Shown here: positions 26,311 to 37,145 of the stretch, piece by piece
How positions within the stretch are numbered: position 1 is the stretch's first letter
Layout of the letters: each line of letters starts with the position of its first letter
NCBI RefSeq assembly: GCF_000754805.1
Contig: NZ_KN150731.1
Coordinates: 2,023,559 to 2,087,558 of the forward strand
Length of the DNA stretch: 64,000 nt
Source: Yersinia frederiksenii ATCC 33641
GTDB lineage: Bacteria; Pseudomonadota; Gammaproteobacteria; Enterobacterales; Enterobacteriaceae
Direction: 5' to 3'
Made by a program: the position numbers and the translations under genes
The notes under the pieces: generated by a model
Database searches by the model: none
What the model saw: the letters and a program-made list of their open reading frames with translations, nothing else
Told to the model about the DNA's origin: nothing

Positions 26311-28467
26311 ATGGTTTATCGCGCACTACGTGCTCTTTTTCGTGGGTTATTTCGTGTCACCATTGATGGTGTCACTGACCAGTTTTCACATCAAAAACTG
26401 ATTATGACGCCAAATCATGTTTCTTTCCTGGATGGGGCTTTATTAGCGCTGTTTCTGCCGATAAAACCGGTGTTTGCTGTCTATTCCAGCATTACTGAAA
26501 GCTGGTATATGCGCTGGTTGAAACCTTATGTCGACTTTGTGGCACTTGATCCGACCAAGCCTATGGCAATCAAACACTTGGTCAGAATGGTGGAGCAGGG
26601 TCGACCGATCGTCATCTTCCCTGAGGGACGCATCACCGTGTCCGGCTCATTGATGAAAATCTATGATGGTGCCGCATTTATTGCTGCTAAATCAGGTGCA
26701 ACGGTGGTTCCTATCCGTTTAGAAGGCCCTGAGTTTACCCACTTTGGGCGGCTTGGTGATGTACTAAAAGTTCGCTGGTTCCCGAAAATCAGTATTCATG
26801 TGCTCCCCGCAACTACGTTACCCATGCCACAAGCTCCGCGAGCCCGTGATCGCCGCGTGCTGGCTGGTGAGCGCTTACATGCCATTATGATGGCGGCGCG
26901 GATGGCGGTTCAGCCAAAGGAAACCCTGTTTGAAGCTTTGTTGTCGGCGCAAACCCGCTACGGGCGCTTTCAACCTTGCATCGAAGATATTTCATTTAAA
27001 GAAGATAACTATCAAACCTTGCTGAAGAAAACTCTGGGTGTCAGCCGTATTTTGCAGCGTTTTACCGCACCGGGGGAGCATGTTGGAATGTTGCTACCGA
27101 ATGCGACTATCACCGCCGCCGCAATTTTTGGTGCCTCGGTACGTGGCCGTATTCCTGCTCTGCTTAATTACACCTCCGGTGCCAAAGGTCTGAAAAGTGC
27201 GATCACTGCGGCCTCATTGAAAACTATCGTTACGTCGCGCCAATTCCTGGAAAAAGGCAAGTTGACACATTTGCCTGAACAGGTGACTGAGGCCAACTGG
27301 GTCTATCTGGAAGATTTAAAAGACACGGTCACTTTAGCGGATAAGTTATGGATTTTATTCCATTTATATTTTCCGCGCCGGGCAATGATGCCCCAGCAGG
27401 CGGATGACAGTGCCTTGATTTTGTTTACTTCTGGCTCAGAAGGTAATCCTAAAGGGGTAGTACACTCACACGCCAGCCTATTGGCGAATGTTGAACAGAT
27501 CCGCACCATTGCCGACTTCACGCCACGCGATCGTTTTATGTCGTCACTGCCGCTGTTTCATGCTTTTGGCCTGACGGTGGGTTTATTCACCCCATTAATG
27601 ACTGGTAGCCGCGTATTTCTTTACCCTAGTCCACTGCATTACCGTGTGGTGCCTGAGCTGGTGTATGACCGCAACTGTACGGTGTTGTTTGGTACCTCAA
27701 CCTTCCTGGGTAATTATGCCCGCTTTGCCCATCCGTATGATTTTGCTCGCTTGCGCTACGTGGTTGCCGGGGCTGAAAAGTTAGCTGACAGCACCAAACA
27801 GATTTGGCAGGACAAATTTGGCATTCGTATCCTGGAAGGTTATGGCGTGACTGAATGCGCACCGGTAGTGGCGATTAACGTGCCGATGGCCGCTAAAGTG
27901 AATACGGTGGGCCGCATCTTGCCGGGTATGGAGCCCAGATTAATTCAAATCCCCGGTATTGAGCAGGGGGGGCGCTTGCAATTGCGCGGCCCGAATATTA
28001 TGCGCGGCTACCTGCGGGTAGAAAACCCCGGTGTACTGGAACAGCCATCAGCAGAGAATGCGCAGGGCGAACTCGAAGCTGGTTGGTATGACACGGGAGA
28101 TATTGTGGCCATTGATGAAGAAGGTTTCTGCGCTATCCGTGGCCGCATGAAGCGTTTTGCTAAATTAGCCGGAGAGATGGTCTCACTAGAGAGTGTTGAA
28201 CAGTTGGCACTGCGCATCTCGCCGGAAGGGCAACATGCCGCGGCAACGAAAGCAGATAGTGCAAAAGGGGAAGCTCTGGTGCTGTTTACCACTGACAGTG
28301 AGATAACACGCGAGCAACTCATTAAAGTCGCACGGGAAAGCGGGGTGCCTGAACTGGCCGTGCCGCGTGATATTCGGTTAGTGAAAGCTTTACCTCTGCT
28401 CGGAAGTGGTAAACCTGACTTTGTTACGTTAAGCAAAATGGCCGCAGATCCGGAGATGAGCGTATGA
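26311..28467 (+). CDS. aas: Bifunctional 2-acyl-GPE acyltransferase / acyl-ACP synthetase
   Basis: Inner-membrane enzyme that re-acylates lysophosphatidylethanolamine. About 718 residues: N-terminal PlsC-type acyltransferase with NHVSFLD and FPEGR, then an AMP-binding synthetase domain with [29 protein letters not shown] and GWYDTGDI. The ATG at 26311 is preceded by AGGGA at 26299-26303 and is preferred over an in-frame ATG 7 codons upstream. It overlaps lplT by 4 bases (ATGA), matching the functional pair in E. coli. Confidence 0.97.
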   Translation: MVYRALRALFRGLFRVTIDGVTDQFSHQKLIMTPNHVSFLDGALLALFLPIKPVFAVYSSITESWYMRWLKPYVDFVALDPTKPMAIKHLVRMVEQGRPIVIFPEGRITVSGSLMKIYDGAAFIAAKSGATVVPIRLEGPEFTHFGRLGDVLKVRWFPKISIHVLPATTLPMPQAPRARDRRVLAGERLHAIMMAARMAVQPKETLFEALLSAQTRYGRFQPCIEDISFKEDNYQTLLKKTLGVSRILQRFTAPGEHVGMLLPNATITAAAIFGASVRGRIPALLNYTSGAKGLKSAITAASLKTIVTSRQFLEKGKLTHLPEQVTEANWVYLEDLKDTVTLADKLWILFHLYFPRRAMMPQQADDSALILFTSGSEGNPKGVVHSHASLLANVEQIRTIADFTPRDRFMSSLPLFHAFGLTVGLFTPLMTGSRVFLYPSPLHYRVVPELVYDRNCTVLFGTSTFLGNYARFAHPYDFARLRYVVAGAEKLADSTKQIWQDKFGIRILEGYGVTECAPVVAINVPMAAKVNTVGRILPGMEPRLIQIPGIEQGGRLQLRGPNIMRGYLRVENPGVLEQPSAENAQGELEAGWYDTGDIVAIDEEGFCAIRGRMKRFAKLAGEMVSLESVEQLALRISPEGQHAAATKADSAKGEALVLFTTDSEITREQLIKVARESGVPELAVPRDIRLVKALPLLGSGKPDFVTLSKMAADPEMSV

Positions 28468-29678
28468 GTCAGCAAGCTTTAGCAGAGAAACCGTTATTAT
28501 CGAGAGGAATGATTGCGGTGCTTTGTGCGCAGTTTTTCTCGGCTTTTGGTGACAATGCGCTGCTTTTCGCCACGTTGGCATTAATTAAGCAGCAGTTATA
28601 TCCCGACTGGAGCCAACCTATTTTACAAATGGCTTTCGTGGCGACCTATATCATTTTGGCTCCGTTTGTCGGGCAATTTGCCGATAGTTTTGCCAAAGGG
28701 CGGGTAATGATGGTGGCGAACGGCTTGAAACTGGCTGGTGCACTGGTTATCTGTTTTGGTTTCAATCCCTTCTTGGGTTATAGCCTGGTCGGTGTAGGAG
28801 CTGCGGCTTATTCACCAGCCAAATATGGCATCTTGGGTGAAATTACTTCCGGTGATCAGTTGGTTAAAGCCAATGGTATGATGGAAGCTTCAACCATCGC
28901 GGCTATCTTACTGGGTTCAGTTGCGGGGGGCGTGCTGGCCGATTGGCATCTGGTGGTGGCTTTGGGGGTTTGTGCACTGGTTTATGCTATTGCCGTGGTG
29001 GCTAATATGTTTATTCCACGATTAGCGGCAGCCCGGTCAGGTCACTCATGGCGGCCAACAGCAATGACTGGCAGCTTTTTTGCCGCTTGTCGAATTTTGT
29101 GGCGCGATGGTGAAACTCGCTTCTCACTGGCGGGGACCAGCCTGTTTTGGGGCGCGGGCGTCACATTACGCTTCCTATTGGTGCTGTGGGTGCCGATCGC
29201 TTTGGGGATTACCGATAATGCCACTCCGACATTATTAAATGCCATGGTGGCCATTGGGATTGTATTGGGGGCCGGTGCTGCTGCGCGTTTTGTCACACTG
29301 AAAACCGTGAAGCGTTGTTTACCAGCAGGGGTGCTGATTGGCGTGGTCGTGGCTATTTTTGCTCTGCAACACAGCATGCCGATGGCTTATTTATTGTTGA
29401 TTATTATCGGGATTTTGGGGGGCTTTTTTGTGGTTCCTCTCAATGCCCTATTGCAAGAACGCGGTAAACAGAGTGTCGGCGCGGGTAACGCCATCGCGGT
29501 ACAAAATCTGGGAGAAAATACCGCCATGCTGTTGATGTTGGGGTTGTTCTCGGTTGTGGTGAAACTTGGTGTGCCGGTCATCGCGGTCGGTGTCGGTTTC
29601 GGAGTAGTATTTGCCTTGGCGATAGCATTACTGTGGGGTTGGCAGTGGCGGCAACTGCGCCGTAAAACGGCTGAATGA
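28464..29678 (+). CDS. lplT: Lysophospholipid transporter
   Basis: MFS-type flippase that moves lysophosphatidylethanolamine to the inner leaflet for Aas. The 404-residue protein has about 12 hydrophobic helices, an N-terminal [20 protein letters not shown] and a cytoplasmic [12 protein letters not shown] motif typical of LplT. It is translationally coupled to aas by an ATGA overlap, and followed by a strong terminator. Confidence 0.97.
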   Translation: MSQQALAEKPLLSRGMIAVLCAQFFSAFGDNALLFATLALIKQQLYPDWSQPILQMAFVATYIILAPFVGQFADSFAKGRVMMVANGLKLAGALVICFGFNPFLGYSLVGVGAAAYSPAKYGILGEITSGDQLVKANGMMEASTIAAILLGSVAGGVLADWHLVVALGVCALVYAIAVVANMFIPRLAAARSGHSWRPTAMTGSFFAACRILWRDGETRFSLAGTSLFWGAGVTLRFLLVLWVPIALGITDNATPTLLNAMVAIGIVLGAGAAARFVTLKTVKRCLPAGVLIGVVVAIFALQHSMPMAYLLLIIIGILGGFFVVPLNALLQERGKQSVGAGNAIAVQNLGENTAMLLMLGLFSVVVKLGVPVIAVGVGFGVVFALAIALLWGWQWRQLRRKTAE

Positions 29679-29687
29679 CACAATAAT

Positions 29688-29712
29688 AAAAGGCCGCAGT
29701 AGCGGCCTTTTT
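29688..29712. terminator. Bidirectional terminator between lplT and tas
   Basis: Stem AAAAGGCCGC, loop AGTA, GCGGCCTTTTT. The A-run and T-run flank the stem, so it should stop transcription from both convergent genes. Confidence 0.9.
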
Positions 29713-29733
29713 GCGGATTAAACTTGAGTAGAA

Positions 29734-30774
29734 TTAAGGCGCAGGGAAGGTAAAACGGGTATGAATCTCTTCCAATGCATTCAATACTTCCTGACTCAAC
29801 ACCACGTTCTGGCTATCAATATTACTTTTCAGTTGCTCCAGTGTGGTGGCGCCCAACAATGTGCTGGCAACAAAAGGTTGTTGGCGTACGAAAGCCAATG
29901 CCATTTGCGCCGGGTCCAGTCCATGACGTTTCGCTAGCGCGACATATTCGGCTATCGCTAACTGGGCTTGTGGCCCGGTATAACGAGTAAAACGGCTGAA
30001 TAAGGTATTGCGTGCCCCTGCCGGCTGTGCGCCATTGAGGTATTTACCGCTCAAGGTTCCGAATGCCAAACTGGAATAAGCCAGCAGTTCAACTCCTTCA
30101 TGCTGGCTAATCTCGGCCAGACCGACTTCAAAGCTACGGTTTAGTAAACTGTAGGGGTTTTGAATGGAAACAATACGCGGTAAATCGTGCTTTTCTGCCA
30201 ATTGCAGATAGCGCATAACACCCCAAGGAGTTTCATTAGAGACACCGATATAACGGATTTTACCGGCCCGCACCTGTTCATTCAGGGCTTCCAGTGTCTC
30301 AAGCAAGGTGACAACTGCGGTTTGCTCACTATAGCGATAATTTAACTTACCAAAACAGTTGGTTTCCCGTTGTGGCCAATGTAGCTGGTAAAGATCAAGA
30401 TAATCGGTATTGAGACGTTTAAGACTCTCATCTAGCGCGGCGCGGATATTTTTCCGGTCCAGTGCCATATTCGGGCGAATAGGTTTATCGCTCCCGCGTG
30501 ATGGCCCAGAGACTTTGCTGGCTAAAATAATTTTGTCGCGACTACCGCGAGCCTTTATCCAGCTACCAATATATTGTTCAGTTAATCCTTGGGTTTCTGG
30601 TTTTGGTGGTACGGGATACATTTCTGCGGTATCGATCAAGTTAACACCGGCTGCAACGGCATAATCCAGTTGAGCATGGGCATCGGCTTCACTGTTTTGC
30701 TCACCAAAAGTCATGGTGCCAAGACCCAGCAGGCTTACTTCTAATGAACTGTGGGGAATACGATGATATTGCAT
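29734..30774 (-). CDS. tas: Aldo-keto reductase Tas
   Basis: NADP(H)-dependent aldo-keto reductase; the E. coli homologue suppresses a tyrosine auxotroph under starvation. The 346-residue protein has an N-terminal MQYHRIPHSSLEVSLLGLGT, the AKR catalytic set (D in NLIDTAEMYP, K in ASKVSG, H in LYQLHWP) and a C-terminal NADP-binding end. Synteny with lplT and mutH agrees. The physiological substrate is not known. Confidence 0.95.
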   Translation of the reverse strand: MQYHRIPHSSLEVSLLGLGTMTFGEQNSEADAHAQLDYAVAAGVNLIDTAEMYPVPPKPETQGLTEQYIGSWIKARGSRDKIILASKVSGPSRGSDKPIRPNMALDRKNIRAALDESLKRLNTDYLDLYQLHWPQRETNCFGKLNYRYSEQTAVVTLLETLEALNEQVRAGKIRYIGVSNETPWGVMRYLQLAEKHDLPRIVSIQNPYSLLNRSFEVGLAEISQHEGVELLAYSSLAFGTLSGKYLNGAQPAGARNTLFSRFTRYTGPQAQLAIAEYVALAKRHGLDPAQMALAFVRQQPFVASTLLGATTLEQLKSNIDSQNVVLSQEVLNALEEIHTRFTFPAP

Positions 30775-30809
30775 TGCCGACCTTCCTTAATGTCTGAAAT
30801 TATCAGGCC

Positions 30810-30854
30810 ATACCCTGCGTTCTCGACGTTGCAACGCCAATTATTTGGGGTATA
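30810..30854. repeat. Internally deleted ERIC-type repeat remnant
   Basis: A short element with ATACCC at the left and GGGTAT at the right. The right part (GTTGCAACGCCAATTATTTG) matches one end of the Yersinia ERIC element in inverted orientation, and the left matches the other end. The centre is missing. It occupies the place where E. coli has ygdR. Confidence 0.5.
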
Positions 30855-30939
30855 TGTCAAACCCGCCTTATCCGACTATAACGAAGCGTTGCGGCAGGGG
30901 GAAGAGGACAAGACAAAAGTACAAAAAAAAGGGAAGGAT

Positions 30940-30959
30940 GGGTGCGGCTGACCGCACCC
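30940..30959 (-). terminator. Terminator of ygdQ
   Basis: Perfect stem GGGTGCGG / CCGCACCC with a 4-base CTGA loop, 14 bases past the ygdQ stop. On the minus strand a run of eight T follows after a 9-base spacer, so efficiency is uncertain. Confidence 0.7.
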
Positions 30960-30973
30960 GAAAAGTATTATGC

Positions 30974-31693
30974 TTATTTATTGGTTGGCTTATTTTTTTT
31001 CCCGCGCATGAGATTCAGGGTTTCAACACCCATTGAGAAGAACATGGCGAAATAAATGTAACCTTTTGGAATGTGAATCTGGAAGCTTTCCAACATCAGC
31101 GTGAAGCCGACCAGAATCAGGAAAGACAACGCCAACATTTTGACTGATGGGTGGCGGTTAACAAATTCACCGATCGGTCTGGCAGCAAACATCATTACAC
31201 CCACTGATATGATGACAGCCGCCATCATAATAAATAGATGATCTGACAGCCCAACTGCGGTTATCACCGAGTCCAGGCTAAAGATGATGTCCAGTAGCAT
31301 GATTTGCACGATGGCGGCGAAGAAAGAACTCACATTACTGGTGTGCTCAGTATCGCTACCCTCAATAGTCTCATGAATTTCTTTACTGGCTTTCCAAATC
31401 AGGAATAACCCCCCCAACAGCAGAATTAGATCCCGCATGGAGATACCGTGACCTGCCACAGTAAATAGCGGTTCCGTCAGGCGGATAACCCAGGCAATAG
31501 AGGCAAGCAGCGCCAGACGCATTAACATCGCACCGGCCAAACCCAAACGGCGGGCTTTGTTCTGTTGTGCTTTAGGTAATTTTGCTACCACCAAAGAAAG
31601 GAAAATTATATTGTCTATCCCAAGAACGATCTCAAGGATAGTTAATGTGCCTAGCGCCAACCAGGCATTTGGATCGGCAACCCATTCAAACAT
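30974..31693 (-). CDS. ygdQ: TerC-family membrane protein YgdQ
   Basis: A 239-residue inner-membrane protein of the TerC family with about seven hydrophobic helices and the family's acidic membrane motifs (EIVLGIDNIIFLS and DIIFSLDSVITAVG), which in relatives are linked to metal (manganese) export. The ATG at 31693 (MFEWVADPNAWLALG) aligns with E. coli YgdQ; in-frame starts upstream exist, with TAAGG placed too close to the nearer one. Function of YgdQ itself is not established. Confidence 0.92.
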   Translation of the reverse strand: MFEWVADPNAWLALGTLTILEIVLGIDNIIFLSLVVAKLPKAQQNKARRLGLAGAMLMRLALLASIAWVIRLTEPLFTVAGHGISMRDLILLLGGLFLIWKASKEIHETIEGSDTEHTSNVSSFFAAIVQIMLLDIIFSLDSVITAVGLSDHLFIMMAAVIISVGVMMFAARPIGEFVNRHPSVKMLALSFLILVGFTLMLESFQIHIPKGYIYFAMFFSMGVETLNLMRGKKNKPTNK

Positions 31694-31810
31694 TGTGCCC
31701 ATACACCTTACAGAAACATAAAAATACAATTATACGCTTTTATTTATTAATCGGAACATATCCGCCGTAATTGGTGTGGCAATTGAGGTCGCCCATGAAC
31801 GAATCCATAA

Positions 31811-32497
31811 TTACAACAAAAAGTGGCGCGCTAGCATCGGGCCGGTAAAGGTTTTTTTCAGATAGAAACCGCGAGGCAGCGTCATGATGGGCTGTCCTTG
31901 CTCACCGATAGCTTCGGTTAAGGCTCGGCTATTGGCTGCTTTAGGCCGCAGTTGCAATACTTCACCATGACGGGCGGTGATAGTTTCGACTTTACCCAAA
32001 ACGATAAGATCCATTAACTCTTCCCAGTCACGGCGTAGCAATTCTTCCTCTTCTTCGTTTGGGCTCCACAACAAGGGCGCGCCAACTCTGCGCTCTGCTA
32101 AAGGGATTTGTCGTTCACCTTCAACAGGAACCCACAGCACTCTGGTCAGCTTATGCCGCACATGACTGCTTTCCCAGGTAATACCGCTATTACCTGTGAG
32201 TGGCGCGACACAAACGAAGGTCGTTTCCAGTGGTTTGCCCTGAGCGCTAATAGGAATGGTTTTCAGCTCGATACCAATATCAGCAAAGTCTTGTTCCGGT
32301 TTGCTGCCAGCACTGGCTCCCAGATAGAACTCCAGTAGCATGCCGACCCAACCTTTGACGCGCTTTAAGTCTGCCGGGATAACCCACTGTGCTCTGGTGG
32401 CCAATTCGCCAAGGGTAAAACCTGACAAGGCTTGAGCTCGTTGAAAAAGTTGATGTTCATCAGTAGGCGGTGCCGGGGGCAATGAATAAACAGACAT
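31811..32497 (-). CDS. mutH: MutH, mismatch-repair endonuclease
   Basis: Nicks the unmethylated strand at hemimethylated GATC sites, activated by MutL. The 228-residue protein keeps the catalytic D70, E77 and K79 in [12 protein letters not shown], at the same numbering as E. coli. C-terminal [11 protein letters not shown] is conserved. I take the ATG at 32497 because it gives the E. coli-like N-terminus; the frame is open upstream for 32 more codons with no similarity. Confidence 0.97.
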   Translation of the reverse strand: MSVYSLPPAPPTDEHQLFQRAQALSGFTLGELATRAQWVIPADLKRVKGWVGMLLEFYLGASAGSKPEQDFADIGIELKTIPISAQGKPLETTFVCVAPLTGNSGITWESSHVRHKLTRVLWVPVEGERQIPLAERRVGAPLLWSPNEEEEELLRRDWEELMDLIVLGKVETITARHGEVLQLRPKAANSRALTEAIGEQGQPIMTLPRGFYLKKTFTGPMLARHFLL

Positions 32498-33193
32498 GGG
32501 TGGAAACCTGCTAAAGTCGGTTAAAAAACAAGCTGAAATAAAAGTGACTGTGGATGTATTGTTGTCCAGCACGGCAGAAATGAATAATAGCATGATTTAA
32601 AGGAAGTTTTCTTTCCTTCCGCTTAGCAAATACTTTTATTCTAACTATCTTGTGCACCTACTGACCGTAATAATGAACAGGATCTTACACCTATTTATCC
32701 ACAGATTTATGGGATAACCTCAGTAAATCACGATCACTGGTTCAATTTACAGGCTTGACGGCAGGTTTTTTTGCGAGTTTTGCTCTTTTTTGCATAACTT
32801 TACCTCATTATCTGTGGGTAAAAACGACATTGATGGATCTTTAGCCAGCGCCAGATCCAAAACGGATATAGATCACATTTTTGGGTGGTGAATACCTGTG
32901 GGAAACCTGTTATTTCGTTGAAATTAATCATTTATTTTTTTCGATATTTTTGACGTATAATTACGTTAAAATGAGTTGTACCTGCTTTTCCCTAGAGTTC
33001 TGCACACCTATATCCACAGAAAAAGTGAATAAAATCGTGCCCGCACCCCCTAGGGTGTTTATAACTTTGCTAATATCTGTGAGTTATCCCAAAGTTATCA
33101 GGTTCCGCTGGCGGATAAGCAGTGGTTTACCGCCTGTTGCTAGTGTGAAACAATCAGAGCATCTTTGAGTTTTAAGCTTATCGAGGTAGTCCG
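32498..33193. promoter_or_regulatory. mutH-rppH intergenic region with DARS2-like DnaA-box cluster
   Basis: In E. coli the DnaA-reactivating sequence DARS2 lies in exactly this mutH-rppH (nudH/ygdP) gap. Here a perfect DnaA box TTATCCACA (32695-32703) is followed four bases later by an inverted box-like TATGGGATAA (32708-32717), the paired opposed arrangement of a DARS core. More box-like sites are TGTGGGTAA (32813-32821), ATATCCACA (33010-33018) and TTATCCCAA (33084-33092). The rest is AT-rich and non-coding. Box identity is directly seen; the DnaA-ADP to DnaA-ATP function is inferred from synteny. Confidence 0.75.
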
Positions 33194-33721
33194 GTGATCG
33201 ATGATGATGGCTACCGCCCGAACGTGGGTATCGTAATTTGTAATCGGCAGGGAGAAGTGTTGTGGGCCAGGCGTTACGGTCAGCACTCTTGGCAGTTTCC
33301 TCAAGGGGGGATAAACCCCGGTGAAACACCAGAGCAGGCAATGTATCGCGAACTTTTTGAAGAAGTAGGACTTAACAAAAAGGATGTCCGAATTCTGGCT
33401 TCAACCCGTAACTGGTTACGTTACAAATTACCGAAACGTTTGGTGCGTTGGGATACAAAGCCGGTATGCATCGGCCAAAAACAGCGATGGTTTCTACTAC
33501 AGTTAATGTGTAATGAAGCCGATATAAACATGCAGCGTAGCAGTACCCCGGAGTTTGATGGCTGGCGCTGGGTCAGTTATTGGTATCCGGTGCGTCAGGT
33601 GGTGTCTTTTAAACGTGATGTTTATCGTCGTGTCATGAAAGAGTTTGCGCCAACCGTAATGCCTGTGCAGGAGGCTACTCCACCACGGGTACCGCCCGCT
33701 TATCGCCGTAAAAGAGGTTAA
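33194..33721 (+). CDS. rppH: RNA pyrophosphohydrolase RppH
   Basis: Nudix hydrolase that removes pyrophosphate from mRNA 5' ends and triggers RNase E decay. The 175-residue protein has [15 protein letters not shown] and the Nudix box starting at [23 protein letters not shown] start at 33194, supported by GAGG at 33183-33186. ptsP follows after 12 bases, the conserved operon partner. Confidence 0.97.
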   Translation: MIDDDGYRPNVGIVICNRQGEVLWARRYGQHSWQFPQGGINPGETPEQAMYRELFEEVGLNKKDVRILASTRNWLRYKLPKRLVRWDTKPVCIGQKQRWFLLQLMCNEADINMQRSSTPEFDGWRWVSYWYPVRQVVSFKRDVYRRVMKEFAPTVMPVQEATPPRVPPAYRRKRG

Positions 33722-33733
33722 GTTAAGCCGATC

Positions 33734-35980
33734 ATGCTCACGCGTTTGCGAGAAATAGTTGAGAAAGTGGCGATGGCAACCAGCCTAACCGATGCGTTAG
33801 AGCTGTTGGTCAATGAAACCTGTCTGGCGATGGACACGGAAGTCTGCTCGATTTATCTGGCAGACAATGACCGCCGTTGTTATTACCTGATGGCGACACG
33901 GGGTTTGAAAAAACCTCGTGGTCGCACTATTACCCTGGCTTTTGACGAGGGTATCGTCGGGCTGGTAGGGCGTCTGGCCGAGCCAATTAACTTGGCGGAT
34001 GCTCAAAGTCACCCCAGTTTTAAATATGTTCCGCAAGTTAAAGAGGATCGCTTCCGGGCGTTTCTCGGGGTTCCTATTATCTATCGCCGCCAGTTGCTCG
34101 GCGTGCTGGTGGTTCAACAGCGTGAGCATCGTCAGTTTGATGAGAGCGAAGAGTCGTTCATGGTCACGCTGGCGACACAACTGGCAGGCATCCTGTCTCA
34201 ATCTCAGCTTAATGCGATTTTTGGCCAATACCGCCAAACTCGCATCCGCGCACTGGCTGCGGCTCCTGGTGTTGCTGTCGCCGAAGGTTGGCAGGATACA
34301 TCGCAACCCTCCCTTGATTTGGTTTACGAAGCCTCGACACTCGATCCTGTTCTGGAACGTGAGCGTCTAACGCAGGCATTGGAAGAGGCTGCAGCTGAAT
34401 TCCGTCGTTTTAGTAAGCGCTTTGCCGCCAGCTCGCAAAAAGAGAGTGCGGCGATTTTCGATCTCTATTCCCACTTGCTAAATGATGCCCGCCTAAAACG
34501 CGAGCTTTTCGCTCAAATTGATGCCGGTTCGGTGGCGGAGTGGGCGGTTAAGCAGGTGGTTGAACAATTTGCCGCGCAATTCGCCAGCCTGCAAGACACT
34601 TACATGCGTGAGCGCGCCAGTGACTTGCGCGCCTTGGGTCAGCGCTTATTGTTCCATCTCGATGACAGCACCTCCGGGGCCAGTCAATGGCCGGAGCGTT
34701 TTATTCTGGTTGCTGATGAGCTCACTGCCACGCTACTGGCTGAAGTACCACAGGATCGCCTAGCGGGTGTGGTGGTGCGTGACGGTGCTGCTAACTCTCA
34801 TGCCGCCATTTTAGTGCGCGCCATGGGGATCCCGACGGTCATGGGTGCTGACATTCAACCCGCGCTGCTAAATCAGCGGCTATTGATTGTTGATGGCTAT
34901 CGTGGCGAGGTGCTGGTTGATCCCGAACCCGTGCTGGTCAAAGAGTATCAGCGGCTGGTTACTGAAGAGATCGAATTGAGTAAGCTGGCGGAAGATGACG
35001 TTGAACAACCTGCGGCGCTGAAAAGTGGTGAGCGGATTCAAGTCATGCTCAATGCCGGTCTTAGCCCGGAACATGAACAATTGCTAGGTGGGCGAGTTGA
35101 TGGTGTTGGTCTGTACCGCACCGAAATTCCTTTTATGCTACAAAGCGGCTTCCCATCCGAAGAAGAACAAGTTGCACAGTATCAAGGCATGCTACAGCTT
35201 TATCCGAATAAACCGGTCACGCTGAGAACACTGGATATTGGTGCAGATAAACAGTTGCCTTATATGCCTATTAGCGAAGAGAACCCTTGTCTGGGCTGGC
35301 GCGGTATTCGTGTCACGCTGGATCAGCCAGAGATCTTTTTGATCCAAGTGAGAGCGATGCTCCGAGCCAATGCTGGCACCGGTAATTTGGGGATCTTATT
35401 GCCGATGATCACCAGTCTTGAAGAAGTTGATGAGGCAAAACGTCTGATTGACCGCGCCGGGCGCGAAGTGCAGGAAGTGTTAGGTTATGAATTACCGCAG
35501 CCAAAACTGGGGGTAATGATTGAAGTTCCTGCCATGATTTTCATGCTGCCTTATCTGAAATCTCGGGTAGATTTTATCTCGGTTGGTACTAACGATTTGA
35601 CGCAATATCTGTTGGCCGTCGATCGCAACAATACCCACGTTGCCTCACTGTATGACAGTTTGCACCCGGCGATGCTGCAAGTGCTGAACCACATTTTGAC
35701 TCAGGCAACACAATCAGGGTTACAGGTGAGTTTATGTGGTGAAATGGCCGGTGATCCCATGGGCGCGTTGCTGCTGGTGGGGTTGGGTTATCGCAATCTC
35801 AGTATGAATGGTCGCAGCGTGGCGCGAATAAAATACCTGCTACGTAATATCGAGTTAGCGGATGCACAAGCATTGGCTGAGCGAGTGCTAACGGCCCAAA
35901 TGACCACGGATGTGCGTCATTTGACGGCGGCATTTATGGAGCGTAGAGGGTTGGGCGGGTTAATCCGTGGTGGGAAATAA
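33734..35980 (+). CDS. ptsP: PtsP, enzyme I of the nitrogen PTS
   Basis: Phosphoenolpyruvate-dependent kinase that starts the PTS-Ntr phosphorelay to NPr and EIIA-Ntr. The 748-residue protein has an N-terminal GAF domain (about 1-160), the phosphohistidine site in GAANSHAAILVRAMGIP, and a C-terminal PEP-binding barrel (VGLYRTEIPFM, ISVGTNDLTQYLL, SLCGEMAGDP). Full length and intact. A full ERIC-like element begins at its stop codon. Confidence 0.97.
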   Translation: MLTRLREIVEKVAMATSLTDALELLVNETCLAMDTEVCSIYLADNDRRCYYLMATRGLKKPRGRTITLAFDEGIVGLVGRLAEPINLADAQSHPSFKYVPQVKEDRFRAFLGVPIIYRRQLLGVLVVQQREHRQFDESEESFMVTLATQLAGILSQSQLNAIFGQYRQTRIRALAAAPGVAVAEGWQDTSQPSLDLVYEASTLDPVLERERLTQALEEAAAEFRRFSKRFAASSQKESAAIFDLYSHLLNDARLKRELFAQIDAGSVAEWAVKQVVEQFAAQFASLQDTYMRERASDLRALGQRLLFHLDDSTSGASQWPERFILVADELTATLLAEVPQDRLAGVVVRDGAANSHAAILVRAMGIPTVMGADIQPALLNQRLLIVDGYRGEVLVDPEPVLVKEYQRLVTEEIELSKLAEDDVEQPAALKSGERIQVMLNAGLSPEHEQLLGGRVDGVGLYRTEIPFMLQSGFPSEEEQVAQYQGMLQLYPNKPVTLRTLDIGADKQLPYMPISEENPCLGWRGIRVTLDQPEIFLIQVRAMLRANAGTGNLGILLPMITSLEEVDEAKRLIDRAGREVQEVLGYELPQPKLGVMIEVPAMIFMLPYLKSRVDFISVGTNDLTQYLLAVDRNNTHVASLYDSLHPAMLQVLNHILTQATQSGLQVSLCGEMAGDPMGALLLVGLGYRNLSMNGRSVARIKYLLRNIELADAQALAERVLTAQMTTDVRHLTAAFMERRGLGGLIRGGK

Positions 35981-36109
35981 CCCTTATTCTTTGATCTTGG
36001 CGCTGTAGCGTTGTTAGCTGCTCTTGCTTACCCGATTCATTGGCTGTCGTCAGCTCGTCGGGATTAGCTCGCTTGCGGACTTGCGACAACGCCAATGAGT
36101 TTGGTTATA
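35978..36109. repeat. ERIC-type element after ptsP
   Basis: About 132 bases starting at the ptsP stop codon. Read on the minus strand it matches the ERIC layout: terminal TATAACC, a GCGTTGTC block, GGGTAAG-type centre and terminal GGGTTA. Its central arms (ACCCGATTCATT, AGCTCGTCGGGAT) align with the second copy at 62962-63089, which shares TCGGGAT, GCTTGC/GTTTGC, GCCAAT and TTTGG blocks. It is diverged but near full length. Confidence 0.75.
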
Positions 36110-36266
36110 CCTAATAAGCGCATATTAGCAGGGCATTTTCTCTTTCAGGGGATCACGGTTTACAGAACTTTTCTCTGGTGACTTTCCAGAGTTCCTCGAC
36201 CCTATGCTATTATGCGCTACCTGTAGCCCTAACCGGGCAAGAACAATAGACATTTCGTGGTGATAG

Positions 36267-37139
36267 ATGAGCAATAGCTATCTGGCGTTTCCTAAATTTG
36301 ATCCGGTCATTTTCTCCATTGGCCCGGTTTCCCTCCATTGGTATGGCTTGATGTATTTGGTGGGCTTTGTCTTTGCCATGTGGTTGGCGGTTCGTCGGGC
36401 CAATAAACCGGGTAGTGGCTGGACCAAAGAAGAAGTCGAAAACCTCCTTTATGCCGGGTTCCTTGGGGTGTTTGTTGGTGGCCGCGTCGGCTATGTTCTG
36501 TTCTATAACTTACCGATGTTCCTCGATAATCCACTGTATCTGTTCAAGGTATGGGATGGCGGTATGTCATTCCACGGTGGTTTGATTGGTGTTATCTGTG
36601 TCATGTTGTGGTTCGCCCGCCGCACCAAACGTCATTTCTTCCAAGTGTCTGATTTTATGGCTCCTCTAATACCATTTGGCTTAGGTGCTGGTCGTTTGGG
36701 TAATTTTATTAATGGTGAGCTGTGGGGCCGTGTCACGACTGATACCCCGTGGGCTATGCTGTTCCCAACCTCTCGTGGTGAAGATATTGCGATTGTTGCC
36801 GCCGACCCGGCAAAATGGCAGGCGATCTTCAATCAATACGGTGTATTGCCGCGTCACCCTTCGCAACTGTATGAAATGCTGCTGGAAGGGGTGGTATTGT
36901 TTATCATCCTGAACCTGTTTATCCGCAAGCCGCGCCCAATGGGTAGTGTGTCTGGCCTGTTCCTGATTGGTTATGGCACATTCCGTATTATTGTGGAATG
37001 TTTCCGCCAGCCAGATGCTCAGCTCGGCTTGTTCGACGGCGTGATCAGCATGGGGCAGATCTTATCTGTGCCTATGATTCTGGCCGGTATCATTATGATG
37101 ATTTGGGCGTATCGCCGTCCTGCGCAACAACTTTCGTGA
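36267..37139 (+). CDS. lgt: Prolipoprotein diacylglyceryl transferase
   Basis: Inner-membrane enzyme that moves diacylglycerol from phosphatidylglycerol to the lipobox cysteine, the first step of lipoprotein maturation. 290 residues, seven hydrophobic helices, signature [16 protein letters not shown] and the essential regions [11 protein letters not shown] and [11 protein letters not shown]. Ribosome site TGGTGAT before the ATG. thyA follows after 6 bases; its ribosome site overlaps the lgt stop. Confidence 0.98.
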   Translation: MSNSYLAFPKFDPVIFSIGPVSLHWYGLMYLVGFVFAMWLAVRRANKPGSGWTKEEVENLLYAGFLGVFVGGRVGYVLFYNLPMFLDNPLYLFKVWDGGMSFHGGLIGVICVMLWFARRTKRHFFQVSDFMAPLIPFGLGAGRLGNFINGELWGRVTTDTPWAMLFPTSRGEDIAIVAADPAKWQAIFNQYGVLPRHPSQLYEMLLEGVVLFIILNLFIRKPRPMGSVSGLFLIGYGTFRIIVECFRQPDAQLGLFDGVISMGQILSVPMILAGIIMMIWAYRRPAQQLS

Positions 37140-37145
37140 GGTAAC

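Noticed and set aside
28008-28475. 155-codon minus-strand frame inside aas
   Set aside because: Shadow of the high-GC third positions of aas; no start signal or similarity.
32881-33168. 95-codon frame in the mutH-rppH gap
   Set aside because: No ribosome site, Cys/Phe-rich random-like product, and the region is explained by DnaA-box and promoter sequence.
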